Positions 15,806 to 23,552 of a DNA stretch of 64,000 bases are shown piece after piece. The stretch comes from Spirochaetia bacterium (GTDB lineage Bacteria; Spirochaetota; Spirochaetia; Treponematales; Treponemataceae). The first letter of the stretch is position 1. The number at the start of each line of letters is the position of its first letter. The stretch is taken from positions 1 through 64,000 of the forward strand of contig CAAGGF010000077.1 in NCBI GenBank assembly GCA_900769325.1, given 5' to 3'. The notes beneath the pieces were generated by a model that was given only the letters and a program-made list of their open reading frames with translations, was not told the origin of the DNA and made no database searches. The position numbers and the translations under genes were made by a program.

Positions 15806-16201
15806 CTATTTTTTATATTTTCTGAACGCACTCATTAAAGCCTGCTGCGGAAGTTCATCATCAACATATTGAGGAACTTGTTCAGGATCTAAGTGGTGCG
15901 GACCTCTTTGACTTTCTACAATCTGTCGGACTGCATCTATGAGTTTTGCAGGTTCAACTTGACGCGGACATCGTTCAAGACAGGCAAAGCAAGAAAGGCA
16001 TGCGTAAATTGACTTTGAAGAAAGAAGCTTTTCAACTTCGCCGTTTTCTACCATCTGAACAAACTGATGCGGATGATATTCCATTGAATCGTAGTTAGGG
16101 CAGGTGCCTGAGCACTTTCCGCAGACCATACATTTTTTTGGATTTACACCGCTTGTCAGGAGAAGGCGTTCTTTTATTTGTTCGATTTCAGACTCTAACA
16201 T
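15806..16201 (-). CDS. hdrC: HdrC: iron-sulfur subunit of HdrABC
   Basis: A 131-residue protein with two [4Fe-4S] motifs, C24/C27/C30/C34 and C68/C71/C74/C78, separated by a helical stretch. This is the compact HdrC arrangement. It transfers electrons from HdrA to HdrB. A good AGAGG ribosome binding site precedes the start on the minus strand. The 47 bases to hdrA and 51 bases to hdrB hold no hairpins. Confidence 0.88.
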   Translation of the reverse strand: MLESEIEQIKERLLLTSGVNPKKCMVCGKCSGTCPNYDSMEYHPHQFVQMVENGEVEKLLSSKSIYACLSCFACLERCPRQVEPAKLIDAVRQIVESQRGPHHLDPEQVPQYVDDELPQQALMSAFRKYKK

Positions 16202-16252
16202 TATATACCTCTTTGATTTTCTAATATGGTTTATTTGCTTTAAGGAGAAAAA

Positions 16253-17038
16253 TTATTTTACCCCTAAAGCCTCTGCTAAAAGTTCAGAGAAATAAATAAC
16301 ATCAAGTTTGGAATCGGATTTGTTTTTGATTAAATTGTATTTACACAAAGGACAACTTGTAACAAGAAAATCTGCCCCCATATCTTCTGCATTTGAAAGA
16401 ATTGCCCTGGCACGCTTTTGAGGTATTGAAGAATCTTCAAAAATCGTGTAAGCACCGCAACATTCGTTTCGTTGTGCATAAATTACAGGAGTTGCACCGA
16501 TTGCTTTAATAAAGTCTTCTATAATTTGAGGATTTTCCGGGTCGTCAAACTGTAAAACTTTTCCAGGACGCAAGAGAAGGCATCCGTAGTAAGCACCGAT
16601 TTTTTTACCTTTTAAAGGATTTTTTACAGCTGCTTTTACTTTGTCCCAGCCGATTACATCACGAAGAACTTCAAGGAAGTGAAGGACTTTTGCCTCTCCG
16701 TGATACTCAATGCCGTCTTCTTTTAGATAGTTATTAGCCTTGAGAATTGTGTTTTCATTGTTCTGCATATCGCTGTTAACCTGTTTTAAAACATTGTAAC
16801 AAGCAGAACAGAGCGTTACTAAATCCTGATTTGAATCTTTTGCCTGTGAAAGGGCTCTGATTGAAGGAAGTTTTGGGGCAATTTCACTTGAACCAAGCGG
16901 ATAAACGCCACCGCAACACTGCCACTCAGGAATTTCTTCAAGGGTGAATCCTAATGCCTCTGCCGATGCACGTGCATATTCGTCAAGTTCTTTTGCCTTG
17001 TTCTTCAGCGTACATCCAGGGAAATAAGAATATGTCAT
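16253..17038 (-). CDS. hdrB: HdrB: CCG-domain catalytic subunit of HdrABC
   Basis: A 261-residue protein with two complete CCG motifs: C9, C41-C42, C77/C80 and C153, C193-C194, C229/C232. In methanogen HdrB these bind two non-cubane [4Fe-4S] clusters that cleave a heterodisulfide. All ligands are kept, so the protein should be active on a disulfide or act as an electron relay. This organism should have no coenzyme M or B, and no dsrC gene is seen here; the natural partner is therefore unclear and the fumarate reductase encoded downstream is a candidate. It is the first gene of the operon, with AGGAG just upstream of the start. Confidence 0.9.
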   Translation of the reverse strand: MTYSYFPGCTLKNKAKELDEYARASAEALGFTLEEIPEWQCCGGVYPLGSSEIAPKLPSIRALSQAKDSNQDLVTLCSACYNVLKQVNSDMQNNENTILKANNYLKEDGIEYHGEAKVLHFLEVLRDVIGWDKVKAAVKNPLKGKKIGAYYGCLLLRPGKVLQFDDPENPQIIEDFIKAIGATPVIYAQRNECCGAYTIFEDSSIPQKRARAILSNAEDMGADFLVTSCPLCKYNLIKNKSDSKLDVIYFSELLAEALGVK

Positions 17039-17297
17039 ACCTGCTCCTAGAGTATAAATATGGAACTTCTAAAAAATTTAATTTTTAGAGGTAACTTTTT
17101 AAAATGATGATTTTTAAATTGAATATGTTTTGAAGGAATTACTTAAAATTTTCCGAACTTCTTATGTCACGCAGAAACTAAATAAAAATCAGTATTTTAC
17201 AAAGACAGAATTAAAACTGCCTTTAAGATTTTTATGAAAAAGCCCCCGAATGAACGAATACGAATAGTTTAGTAAACGCCGAAAACATACAAGAAAA

Positions 17298-17326
17298 ATT
17301 ATAACTCATTTCCTGTTTTTTGTGAA
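17298..17326 (-). promoter_or_regulatory. Probable promoter of the hdr-flx-frd operon
   Basis: On the minus strand TTCACA (17326-17321) and TATAAT (17303-17298) are 17 bases apart. Transcription would start near 17291 and leave a leader of about 250 bases before hdrB. An 8-pair AT-rich hairpin (17068-17075 with 17082-17089) sits near the ribosome binding site. No recognised riboswitch or Rex-type site was seen. Confidence 0.5.
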
Positions 17327-17371
17327 GAAAATATTTAGTTATTTTCCATAAAAAATAACAAGCCCCCTATG

Positions 17372-17516
17372 TGTCATGCTGAACTCGTTTACGCCACAAG
17401 GGCGTTTGCCTTAAGGAAATTATTTAACGCAGCACTCGCGTGCCTGGGGCATCAGCATCTTTCTAACGGTTGTAAAGACCCTATCAGTGAGATTCCGAAA
17501 CAAGTTCGGAATGACA
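17372..17516. repeat. Dispersed-type intergenic repeat with inverted ends
   Basis: The left end (TGTCATGCTGAACTCGTTTA, 17372-17391) is an imperfect inverted match of the right end (17493-17516, ending in GGAATGACA). The right end itself folds, TTCCGAA-ACAAG-TTCGGAA. The middle has the CATCTTTCTAACGG / AAAGACCC pattern that I recall from non-coding repeats scattered through many bacterial genomes, Treponema included. It codes for nothing convincing and is only present once in this window. Confidence 0.6.
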
Positions 17517-17523
17517 GTTGTGC

Positions 17524-17591
17524 GTCTAGGCTAAACGCGAAAGTCTCTCTAGGTTAGACATGGAAGTCTGTTTAGGCTAGAACTCAAGTCT
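17524..17591. repeat. Degenerate tandem repeats of about 22 bases
   Basis: Units beginning GTCT start at 17524, 17543, 17566 and 17588, each followed by a CTAGGCTA- or TAGGTTAGA-like core (spacings 19, 23 and 22). They lie immediately downstream of the EAL-CBS-PP2C gene stop. Two-helical-turn spacing could suit protein binding, or they may be decayed repeat units. Function is unknown. Confidence 0.4.
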
Positions 17592-17600
17592 TTTATCGTG

Positions 17601-19694
17601 TTATCCGTAGTATTTTAAAACTATAACAGTTAAATCGTCGCGAACTGGAACAGCCTCTGTAAAGGCATCAAAAATATCAAGGATATAATCAAGAATTTCT
17701 TTTGGTGTGCCGTCTGGGGCTTTTGAAACTATTTCGCGAAGGCGTTTTAAGCCAAGTTCATCGCCTGCAAGATTTCTGCTTTCCAAAAGACAGTCAGTAA
17801 ACAGAATAAAAGTATCGCCTTTTTTGCATGTGTATTTTACTGTTGAACATAAATCTGAAGGAAGTCCCGAAAGTCCTACAAACATTCCGCGGAATTTTCC
17901 GTTTTCACCGCCAAGAATTTCTGTTTCGCCGCCTTTTTTCAAAATGACATCAGTGTGACCGGCATTTACATATTCAACATTTTTTCCGTCTATCCTTAAA
18001 AAAAGCCCTGTAAGATAATTTTCGACAGAACCTTTTTCTTCGGAAAGCGTTTCACTGAAATTCTGCATGATTTTTTCAAGCGGCTTGTTTTTCCCGGAAA
18101 TAAAGATTTTTTCAGCAAGATATTTAGAGAGAATTCCAACAAGACCGGAAGCAACGCCGTGGCCTGAAACATCAAAAAGTCCGGTTCCAATAAAATCTCC
18201 GTTTTTGTCGTAGTAAAAATCGTATAAATCGCCGGAAACAGAAGACATCGGCTTAAAGGTAAAAGCACATTTCCAGCCGTTTTTACACGGAGCATCTGAC
18301 TGATAAAGGCTTTTTTGAACGAGTTCAGCCATTTTCATATCACGCTCTTGAATTTGCCTTTGATTCTGCAAAAGTCGGTTTTTCTTTGTAAGTTCCAGAG
18401 TCCGCTCTTTAACTTCAACAGAAACAATGCTGTCCAAAAGTGTTTTTACGGTAACCATTCCTGCATATATTCCGTTTTTTTCTATGATAACAGGTTCGTA
18501 AAGGTTTTTGTCGTTTCGCATCATCGCTTTTGAAGCGGCTTTTTCAACTGATTCTGTAAAATCAATGGAAAGAAAATCTTTTATCATTACCTGTCCGACA
18601 GTTTTTCTGTAATTAAGACCAAAACCGAATCTTCCGCCAAGTAAATCTGCAAGGTAAGAACGGCTCATTACACCCAAAACTTTTCTTTCAATGTCGACAA
18701 CAGTAACAATCGTGCAGTTTTCGTTTGAATTAAAAAAGTTCATTAAGTCCAAAATGCTCATATCGGGAAAAACTGTAATGCCTTCCTGTGCAATATAGCC
18801 GATTTTCCTTTGTTTTTCAGACGGATTTTTAAAATCTTTTGCAACACTTTCATCTTCCGAAACCGAAACTTTATTTTCCTCTTTTTTGGATTTTTTTTCG
18901 TTTTTCTTTTGAGATTTATTTTCAGAAGATTTATTTAAAACTTCAAGATTCTTTTTGTGGGCAATTATTCTTGCGTATGCTTGTGGAGAAACTTTTCCGG
19001 GAATTATTTCTGGTTTTCCGATAAAAAAGCCTTGAGCAAAATTTACGCCCGTTCTTAAAAGAAAGTCCAGTTCGCTTGCTGATTCAACGCCGACTGCAAT
19101 TAAAAATATTCCTGCTTCATGGCAAAATTGTGAAAGACTTTTTACCATAGATTTTTTTATTTCGTCGCCTTCAATGCCGCGGATAATGTTCATGTCGATT
19201 TTTATAAAATCAGGATTTAAAACGCAAATTCTTTCTAGCCCAGAATAAGCAGAACCAACATTGTCGAGTGCAATTTTAAAATTCTGTATTTTATAGTGAT
19301 TTATGATTTCTGAAAGAAGGGTAGAATCTTTTTTTGAACAGTATTCTGTAATTTCAAGAATGATTTTATGAGGTTCAATAGAATATTTTTCAAGGAGTTT
19401 TTTTGTATATCCTTCGTGAAAATCTTCATCAGACATAATATCCGGATTTATATTAATGAAAATATGACTTTTAATTCCAAGCCGCCTTGTATTTTTTAAA
19501 ATAAGTTTGCGGCATAGTTTTTCAAGCTGCCAGCTTTTTTCTTCTTTGTCTGCTTTTTTGAAAAAATCGAGGACAGAATTTGTTTCCGTGCGGGTAAGGG
19601 CTTCATAACCAAAAATATCTCCAGTTTCTAGAGATACGACCGGTTGAAATACTGGAAAAAGTTCGTTTCCAGTCAAAATTTTATCTATTTCCAT
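17601..19694 (-). CDS. EAL-CBS-PP2C (SpoIIE/RsbU-type) signalling protein
   Basis: A 697-residue cytoplasmic protein with three signalling modules. Residues 8-230 are an EAL domain (E31-A-L). The DDFG metal loop reads D144-N145, and the first Glu of EGVE is Val201, so c-di-GMP hydrolysis is probably lost and the domain may act as a c-di-GMP sensor. A lysine-rich linker (250-295) leads to a pair of CBS domains (about 297-425), which often bind adenine nucleotides. A coiled coil (430-460) joins them to a PP2C phosphatase of the RsbU/SpoIIE type (465-697), with GDLYD at 488-492, D508 in FDVSGHG and a C-terminal RDDLTV. This is probably a phosphatase in a partner-switch pathway gated by two nucleotides; no anti-sigma gene lies nearby. 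Confidence 0.88.
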   Translation of the reverse strand: MEIDKILTGNELFPVFQPVVSLETGDIFGYEALTRTETNSVLDFFKKADKEEKSWQLEKLCRKLILKNTRRLGIKSHIFININPDIMSDEDFHEGYTKKLLEKYSIEPHKIILEITEYCSKKDSTLLSEIINHYKIQNFKIALDNVGSAYSGLERICVLNPDFIKIDMNIIRGIEGDEIKKSMVKSLSQFCHEAGIFLIAVGVESASELDFLLRTGVNFAQGFFIGKPEIIPGKVSPQAYARIIAHKKNLEVLNKSSENKSQKKNEKKSKKEENKVSVSEDESVAKDFKNPSEKQRKIGYIAQEGITVFPDMSILDLMNFFNSNENCTIVTVVDIERKVLGVMSRSYLADLLGGRFGFGLNYRKTVGQVMIKDFLSIDFTESVEKAASKAMMRNDKNLYEPVIIEKNGIYAGMVTVKTLLDSIVSVEVKERTLELTKKNRLLQNQRQIQERDMKMAELVQKSLYQSDAPCKNGWKCAFTFKPMSSVSGDLYDFYYDKNGDFIGTGLFDVSGHGVASGLVGILSKYLAEKIFISGKNKPLEKIMQNFSETLSEEKGSVENYLTGLFLRIDGKNVEYVNAGHTDVILKKGGETEILGGENGKFRGMFVGLSGLPSDLCSTVKYTCKKGDTFILFTDCLLESRNLAGDELGLKRLREIVSKAPDGTPKEILDYILDIFDAFTEAVPVRDDLTVIVLKYYG

Positions 19695-19757
19695 ACGGAA
19701 AAAATAAAGATTCTGTGTAAAATCCCTATTTTTTCCGTGTAAAATGAATGTTAAAAA

Positions 19758-21170
19758 TTAAAGGTTTTCAATAAGCCACTGTTTAAACGAATCATAATCG
19801 TTTTCCATGCTTGAAGCGTTGTCTGGAAGGTTCATGATTTCCTGAAGGCGGTTTGGAATTGGAGGTTCTCTTCCGGTTGCATCTTTTACGATAGAACCGA
19901 ATTTTGCAGGATGAGCGGTTTCAAGGATGATTCCGACAGCCTGGTTTGAAGTGATTTTTGACGCCCATGACGGAATATTGGAAGTTAAACCTGGTTTCTG
20001 GTAATCGTTTTTTACACCGTTTAAAAGGCTTTTCATTGCACCTGTTTTTATGTCGTCCCATGCTTTCCATGCGATTGCTCCGTGCGGGTCGATTGTGTAG
20101 CCGGTGTTTGTGTTACATTCTTTTATGGCAGATTTTATTCCTTCGTTGTCAAGCCAGTATGAAGCAAAAAGGTTTCTTACTTCTTCCAGAGAATACATTG
20201 AGATGATTCTTTCGTAATTGCTTGGAGCACCTACATCCATTGCGTTTGCATAAGTTTCTACAGATGAACGCGGATTGTAAGAACCTGTTGCAATCCAGTC
20301 TGGAATCGTTTTGTTTGTGTTAGTTGCAGCAACAAACCCGGAAATAGGAGCACCCATTTTCTGTGCGATAAGTCCTGAAGTGAGGTTTCCGAAATTTCCT
20401 GAAGGAACTGAAACGATGATTGAAGGATTTTCTATTTTGCTGTCGATTGCAACTCTGTTTCTTACAGTCAATGCAGAATACATATAGTAGAAACTCTGCG
20501 GTAAAAGCCGTGAGATGTTTATTGAATTTGCTGAACTTAAACGGAATCTTTTTCTTAAATCTTTGTCTGTAAAGGCAGTTTTTACAAGTTTCTGGCAGTC
20601 ATCGAATGTTCCCTTTACTTTTAAGGCACGGACATTTCCTGTAAAAGTTGAAAGCTGCTTTTCCTGAATTTTACTGATTTTTCCGTCCGGGTACAAAATC
20701 GTAACGTCGATTCCTGGAACATTGAAGAAAGCACTTCCGACAGCACTTCCTGTGTCACCTGATGTTGCAACTAAAATATGAAGGTTGTCATTTTCGTCTT
20801 TGTTGAAATAAGACATTACGCGTGCCATGAACCTTGCACCAAAATCTTTGAAGGCACATGTAGGACCGTGAAAGAGTTCAAGAACATAAGATATATTGTC
20901 TAACGGCACGATTTTTGGAGTAAACGGATAGGCGTCTAAGATGATTCCCATTAAATCGTCATCAGGAATTTCGTTTTCGCAGTATGGTTTTGCCATATTA
21001 AATGCAACATCCCTAAACGAAGGTTCCGGGTTTTTATTTATGAATGATTTTTCAAGAGGAGGGTATTCAACAGGAATGTATAAACCGCCTGTCAAAGAAT
21101 TCATTCCGTTTACAACGGCATCTTTAAAACTAACCTTTACTGAAGAATCTCTTGTGTCTGTGTAAATCAT
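19758..21170 (-). CDS. thrC: Threonine synthase
   Basis: Pyridoxal-phosphate enzyme converting O-phosphohomoserine to threonine, 470 residues. The PLP lysine is K108 in HGPTCAFKDFGARF. The N-terminal TDTRDSSVKVSFKDAVVNGMNSLTGGLYIP and the phosphate-binding VATSGDTGSAVGSAF stretch are characteristic of the longer (fungal/proteobacterial) ThrC class. It follows a lipoprotein gene by 19 bases and precedes the EAL-CBS-PP2C gene by 63; no other threonine pathway gene is in the window. Confidence 0.95.
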   Translation of the reverse strand: MIYTDTRDSSVKVSFKDAVVNGMNSLTGGLYIPVEYPPLEKSFINKNPEPSFRDVAFNMAKPYCENEIPDDDLMGIILDAYPFTPKIVPLDNISYVLELFHGPTCAFKDFGARFMARVMSYFNKDENDNLHILVATSGDTGSAVGSAFFNVPGIDVTILYPDGKISKIQEKQLSTFTGNVRALKVKGTFDDCQKLVKTAFTDKDLRKRFRLSSANSINISRLLPQSFYYMYSALTVRNRVAIDSKIENPSIIVSVPSGNFGNLTSGLIAQKMGAPISGFVAATNTNKTIPDWIATGSYNPRSSVETYANAMDVGAPSNYERIISMYSLEEVRNLFASYWLDNEGIKSAIKECNTNTGYTIDPHGAIAWKAWDDIKTGAMKSLLNGVKNDYQKPGLTSNIPSWASKITSNQAVGIILETAHPAKFGSIVKDATGREPPIPNRLQEIMNLPDNASSMENDYDSFKQWLIENL

Positions 21171-21189
21171 AATTTATTCCTTTTTTTTA

Positions 21190-22194
21190 TTACATTCCGT
21201 ATATTATTTCTTCTGCAGTTTTTTCTGCAAGTAAATTTTTACATTCTGAAATTGCTTTGTTTCTGTTTGAATTTGAAACTGTTTGTGTTACCTGAAAAGT
21301 ACAGAGTTCTTCGCCGTTTTTCATATTAAAACATGATATGTCTGCGTTTAATGTGCATGTAAAACCGTTTTCACTTTCTTTTACAGGTTCTGCAAATTTT
21401 ATTGAGCCGGCAACTAAAAACTTACATGAAGTTCCGACAATTGCAAAACAGTCTTTATAAAGCTGTGACATAGGTTTGTCGTAATAAGAAGTGCTGCTTA
21501 TAGGTGCGTTTCCTACATTTACGCCGGAATTTCTTAATGCAGTTAAAAGCTGAGTTGAATTTGTAGTAGGCTTTCCGCTTTCTGAGAAATCGTAAACATA
21601 TAAAATGCCTTGATACCAGATGTTTGATGATTTTACAAGGTAAGGAGCAGTTACTGCAAGGTCATAGGATGCGTTTACCATAGCCTGAGTTGAATTTACA
21701 GGAGAAGGATAGAATGTAACTTTGTCTTTTAATGCAAAGTCAGGTGTTTTTGGTTTAAAAGAGATTTTTCCATCGGAATCTGTTTTAAGCTGGACTGTCT
21801 CATAAATTACTGAATCTTTTGTTTTTGAACTTGGGAAAGAAACTGTAATGTCAAAATCGCTTACAGGACCGTTTGAATCTTCTACTAAAACTGTATAAGG
21901 TGTTTTAAAATTCTGCGTCTGTACTGTTGGTTTTGGAGATGAAATGAGTTTTATGTCTATATCTGAAAGTTTATTGATGAATTCTGTTTCCTGCTGGTTT
22001 GTCTTTGTTTTTACAGAAAGCGGTTTTGCTTCACGTTTTTCTTCTTTGCGTTCTGATGAAATTTCTTCGTCTTCTGAAATTTCGATTACTTCGGTTTGAT
22101 TTTCTTTTTTAGTTGAAACAGAAGTTGTTGCACAGGATGCAATTAACAGTGAAATGGTTTGCACTAAAATTATATATTTTATTGTTTTTTTCAT
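21190..22194 (-). CDS. Lipoprotein of unknown function
   Basis: A 334-residue secreted protein with a type II signal peptide: basic MKKTIKY, a hydrophobic stretch and lipobox IASC with the lipidated Cys at about 21. Residues 22-75 are Glu/Lys/Ser-rich and probably disordered. Residues about 85-165 look like a beta-rich domain, and the C-terminal 130 residues resemble periplasmic domains of Treponema lipoproteins (GTSCKFLVAGSIKFAEP). I do not recognise a named family. The operon with thrC appears accidental. Confidence 0.8.
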   Translation of the reverse strand: MKKTIKYIILVQTISLLIASCATTSVSTKKENQTEVIEISEDEEISSERKEEKREAKPLSVKTKTNQQETEFINKLSDIDIKLISSPKPTVQTQNFKTPYTVLVEDSNGPVSDFDITVSFPSSKTKDSVIYETVQLKTDSDGKISFKPKTPDFALKDKVTFYPSPVNSTQAMVNASYDLAVTAPYLVKSSNIWYQGILYVYDFSESGKPTTNSTQLLTALRNSGVNVGNAPISSTSYYDKPMSQLYKDCFAIVGTSCKFLVAGSIKFAEPVKESENGFTCTLNADISCFNMKNGEELCTFQVTQTVSNSNRNKAISECKNLLAEKTAEEIIYGM

Positions 22195-22255
22195 TTTTCA
22201 CTCCAGATAAAATAAAATTTGATGGATTTAAAATTTTCCTAAAAACATATTTTTC

Positions 22256-22284
22256 AGTATAAAATATATTTAAAAAATTCTCAA
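22256..22284 (-). promoter_or_regulatory. Promoter of the lipoprotein-thrC unit
   Basis: On the minus strand TTGAGA (22284-22279) and TATACT (22261-22256) are separated by 17 bases. The lipoprotein start is about 60 bases further and has GGAG upstream. It lies between two divergent genes; the alr promoter is about 60 bases away on the other strand. Confidence 0.6.
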
Positions 22285-22342
22285 TAAAAATGTTGAATGA
22301 CAAGCGAGAAAATCTATGAAACACAGATTTTTAACGGTGCCC

Positions 22343-22371
22343 TTGATATAAAAACTGTAAAATCATAATAT
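22343..22371 (+). promoter_or_regulatory. Promoter of alr
   Basis: TTGATA (22343-22348) and TAATAT (22366-22371) are exactly 17 bases apart. The expected start near 22378 leaves a leader of about 26 bases before the alr ATG, which has only a weak AAGA ribosome binding site. Confidence 0.65.
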
Positions 22372-22403
22372 AAAGAAATCTTTAATATTTTTAAGAAAAT
22401 AAT

Positions 22404-23552
22404 ATGCGTTGTACAAAAGCTGTAATTTACCGGGAAAATATAATAAACAATTTAATGCAGGTTAAATCTGTGTTAAATCCTCATACAAAAATTTGTGTCG
22501 CTGTAAAAGCAGACGGTTACGGAACAAGTGCTCTTGAAACTGCAAGAATCGCATCATCTCTTGGTATCGATTATCTTGCTGTTGCGACTGTAGGTGAAGC
22601 AAAGGCTCTTCGTGAAAACGGAATAAATTTAAAAATCCTTCTTTTAAGTTTATGCACGCCGGAAGAATTTCCAGAGCTTTTTCAATATAAAATTACACCG
22701 TTAGTTTTTGATTTAGACTTTATAGAAGAACTTGAAAATGCTTCAAACAAAAACTCTGTAACTGATTTTGATGTTTTTCTTGCCGTTGATACAGGAATGG
22801 GAAGAATCGGTTGCTTAAAAGATGAAGCTTCTTTTCTTGCACAAAAAATTGCTTCAAGTGCGGCATTAAATCTTTCTGGAATGATTACGCATTTTGCCGT
22901 TTCAGATTCAATTTCAAAAGAAAACATCGAATACACTCATAAACAGTTTTCAGATTTTAAATATGCAATTGATTCAGTAAAAGAAAAGGGCATTGCCCCT
23001 GGAATCTGTACATGTTCAAGTTCTGCAGCATCCCTTTCTTTTCCAGAATTTCAGCTTGATATGGTTCGCCCCGGAATCGTTGTCTACGGTTATTATCCTG
23101 ATGAAGTTTCAAAAGAATATCTTAAGTCAAAAAACATTAATGTAGATTTTAAGCCTGTAATGCAGTTTGAAACTCAGGTTGTCTCAATAAGGCATTTTAA
23201 AAAAGGAATGTCAGTTTCTTACGGTAGGGAGTGGATTTGCAAAAAAGACACTGACATTGCAGTTTTACCTGTAGGATACGCTGACGGACTTTTGAGGCGG
23301 AACTCTCCTGGTCTTGAAGTTACCATAAACGGAAAACTTTATCCTGTCTGCGGAAGAATCTGCATGGATCAGTGCATGGTAGACATCGGTTTAAACAACA
23401 AAGATGTAAAAAGGTGGGATAAAGCAATAATTTTCGGACCAAAAGACAAAGGTTCTCTTTTAGATGCTGATGATATTGCAAAAAAAACGCATACAATTTC
23501 ATACGAAGTTATGACTTCAGTTTCAAGCCGCGTAAAAAGGTATATAATTTAA
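22404..23552 (+). CDS. alr: Alanine racemase
   Basis: PLP enzyme making D-alanine for peptidoglycan, 382 residues. The cofactor lysine is K35 in AVKADGYG and the second catalytic base is Y273 in SYGREW. The barrel N-domain and C-terminal beta-domain (ending YEVMTSVSSRVKRYI) are complete. It is monocistronic with its own promoter. Its TAA overlaps the folC stop on the other strand within a shared TTAA. Confidence 0.96.
   Translation: MRCTKAVIYRENIINNLMQVKSVLNPHTKICVAVKADGYGTSALETARIASSLGIDYLAVATVGEAKALRENGINLKILLLSLCTPEEFPELFQYKITPLVFDLDFIEELENASNKNSVTDFDVFLAVDTGMGRIGCLKDEASFLAQKIASSAALNLSGMITHFAVSDSISKENIEYTHKQFSDFKYAIDSVKEKGIAPGICTCSSSAASLSFPEFQLDMVRPGIVVYGYYPDEVSKEYLKSKNINVDFKPVMQFETQVVSIRHFKKGMSVSYGREWICKKDTDIAVLPVGYADGLLRRNSPGLEVTINGKLYPVCGRICMDQCMVDIGLNNKDVKRWDKAIIFGPKDKGSLLDADDIAKKTHTISYEVMTSVSSRVKRYII

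Noticed and set aside
13746..17038. hdrABC as evidence of methanogenesis or sulfate reduction
   Set aside because: No mcr, dsr, dsrC, qmo or hydrogenase genes are present, and the surrounding genes are bacterial and spirochaete-like. Flx genes place it with the bacterial NADH-linked Hdr complexes.
17369..17557. Plus-strand frame of 62 codons in the hdrB upstream gap
   Set aside because: It lies entirely in the scattered repeat and the tandem units and shows no protein-like conservation.
17372..17591. CRISPR array
   Set aside because: The units are degenerate, directly abut without unique spacers of constant length, and no cas genes are nearby.
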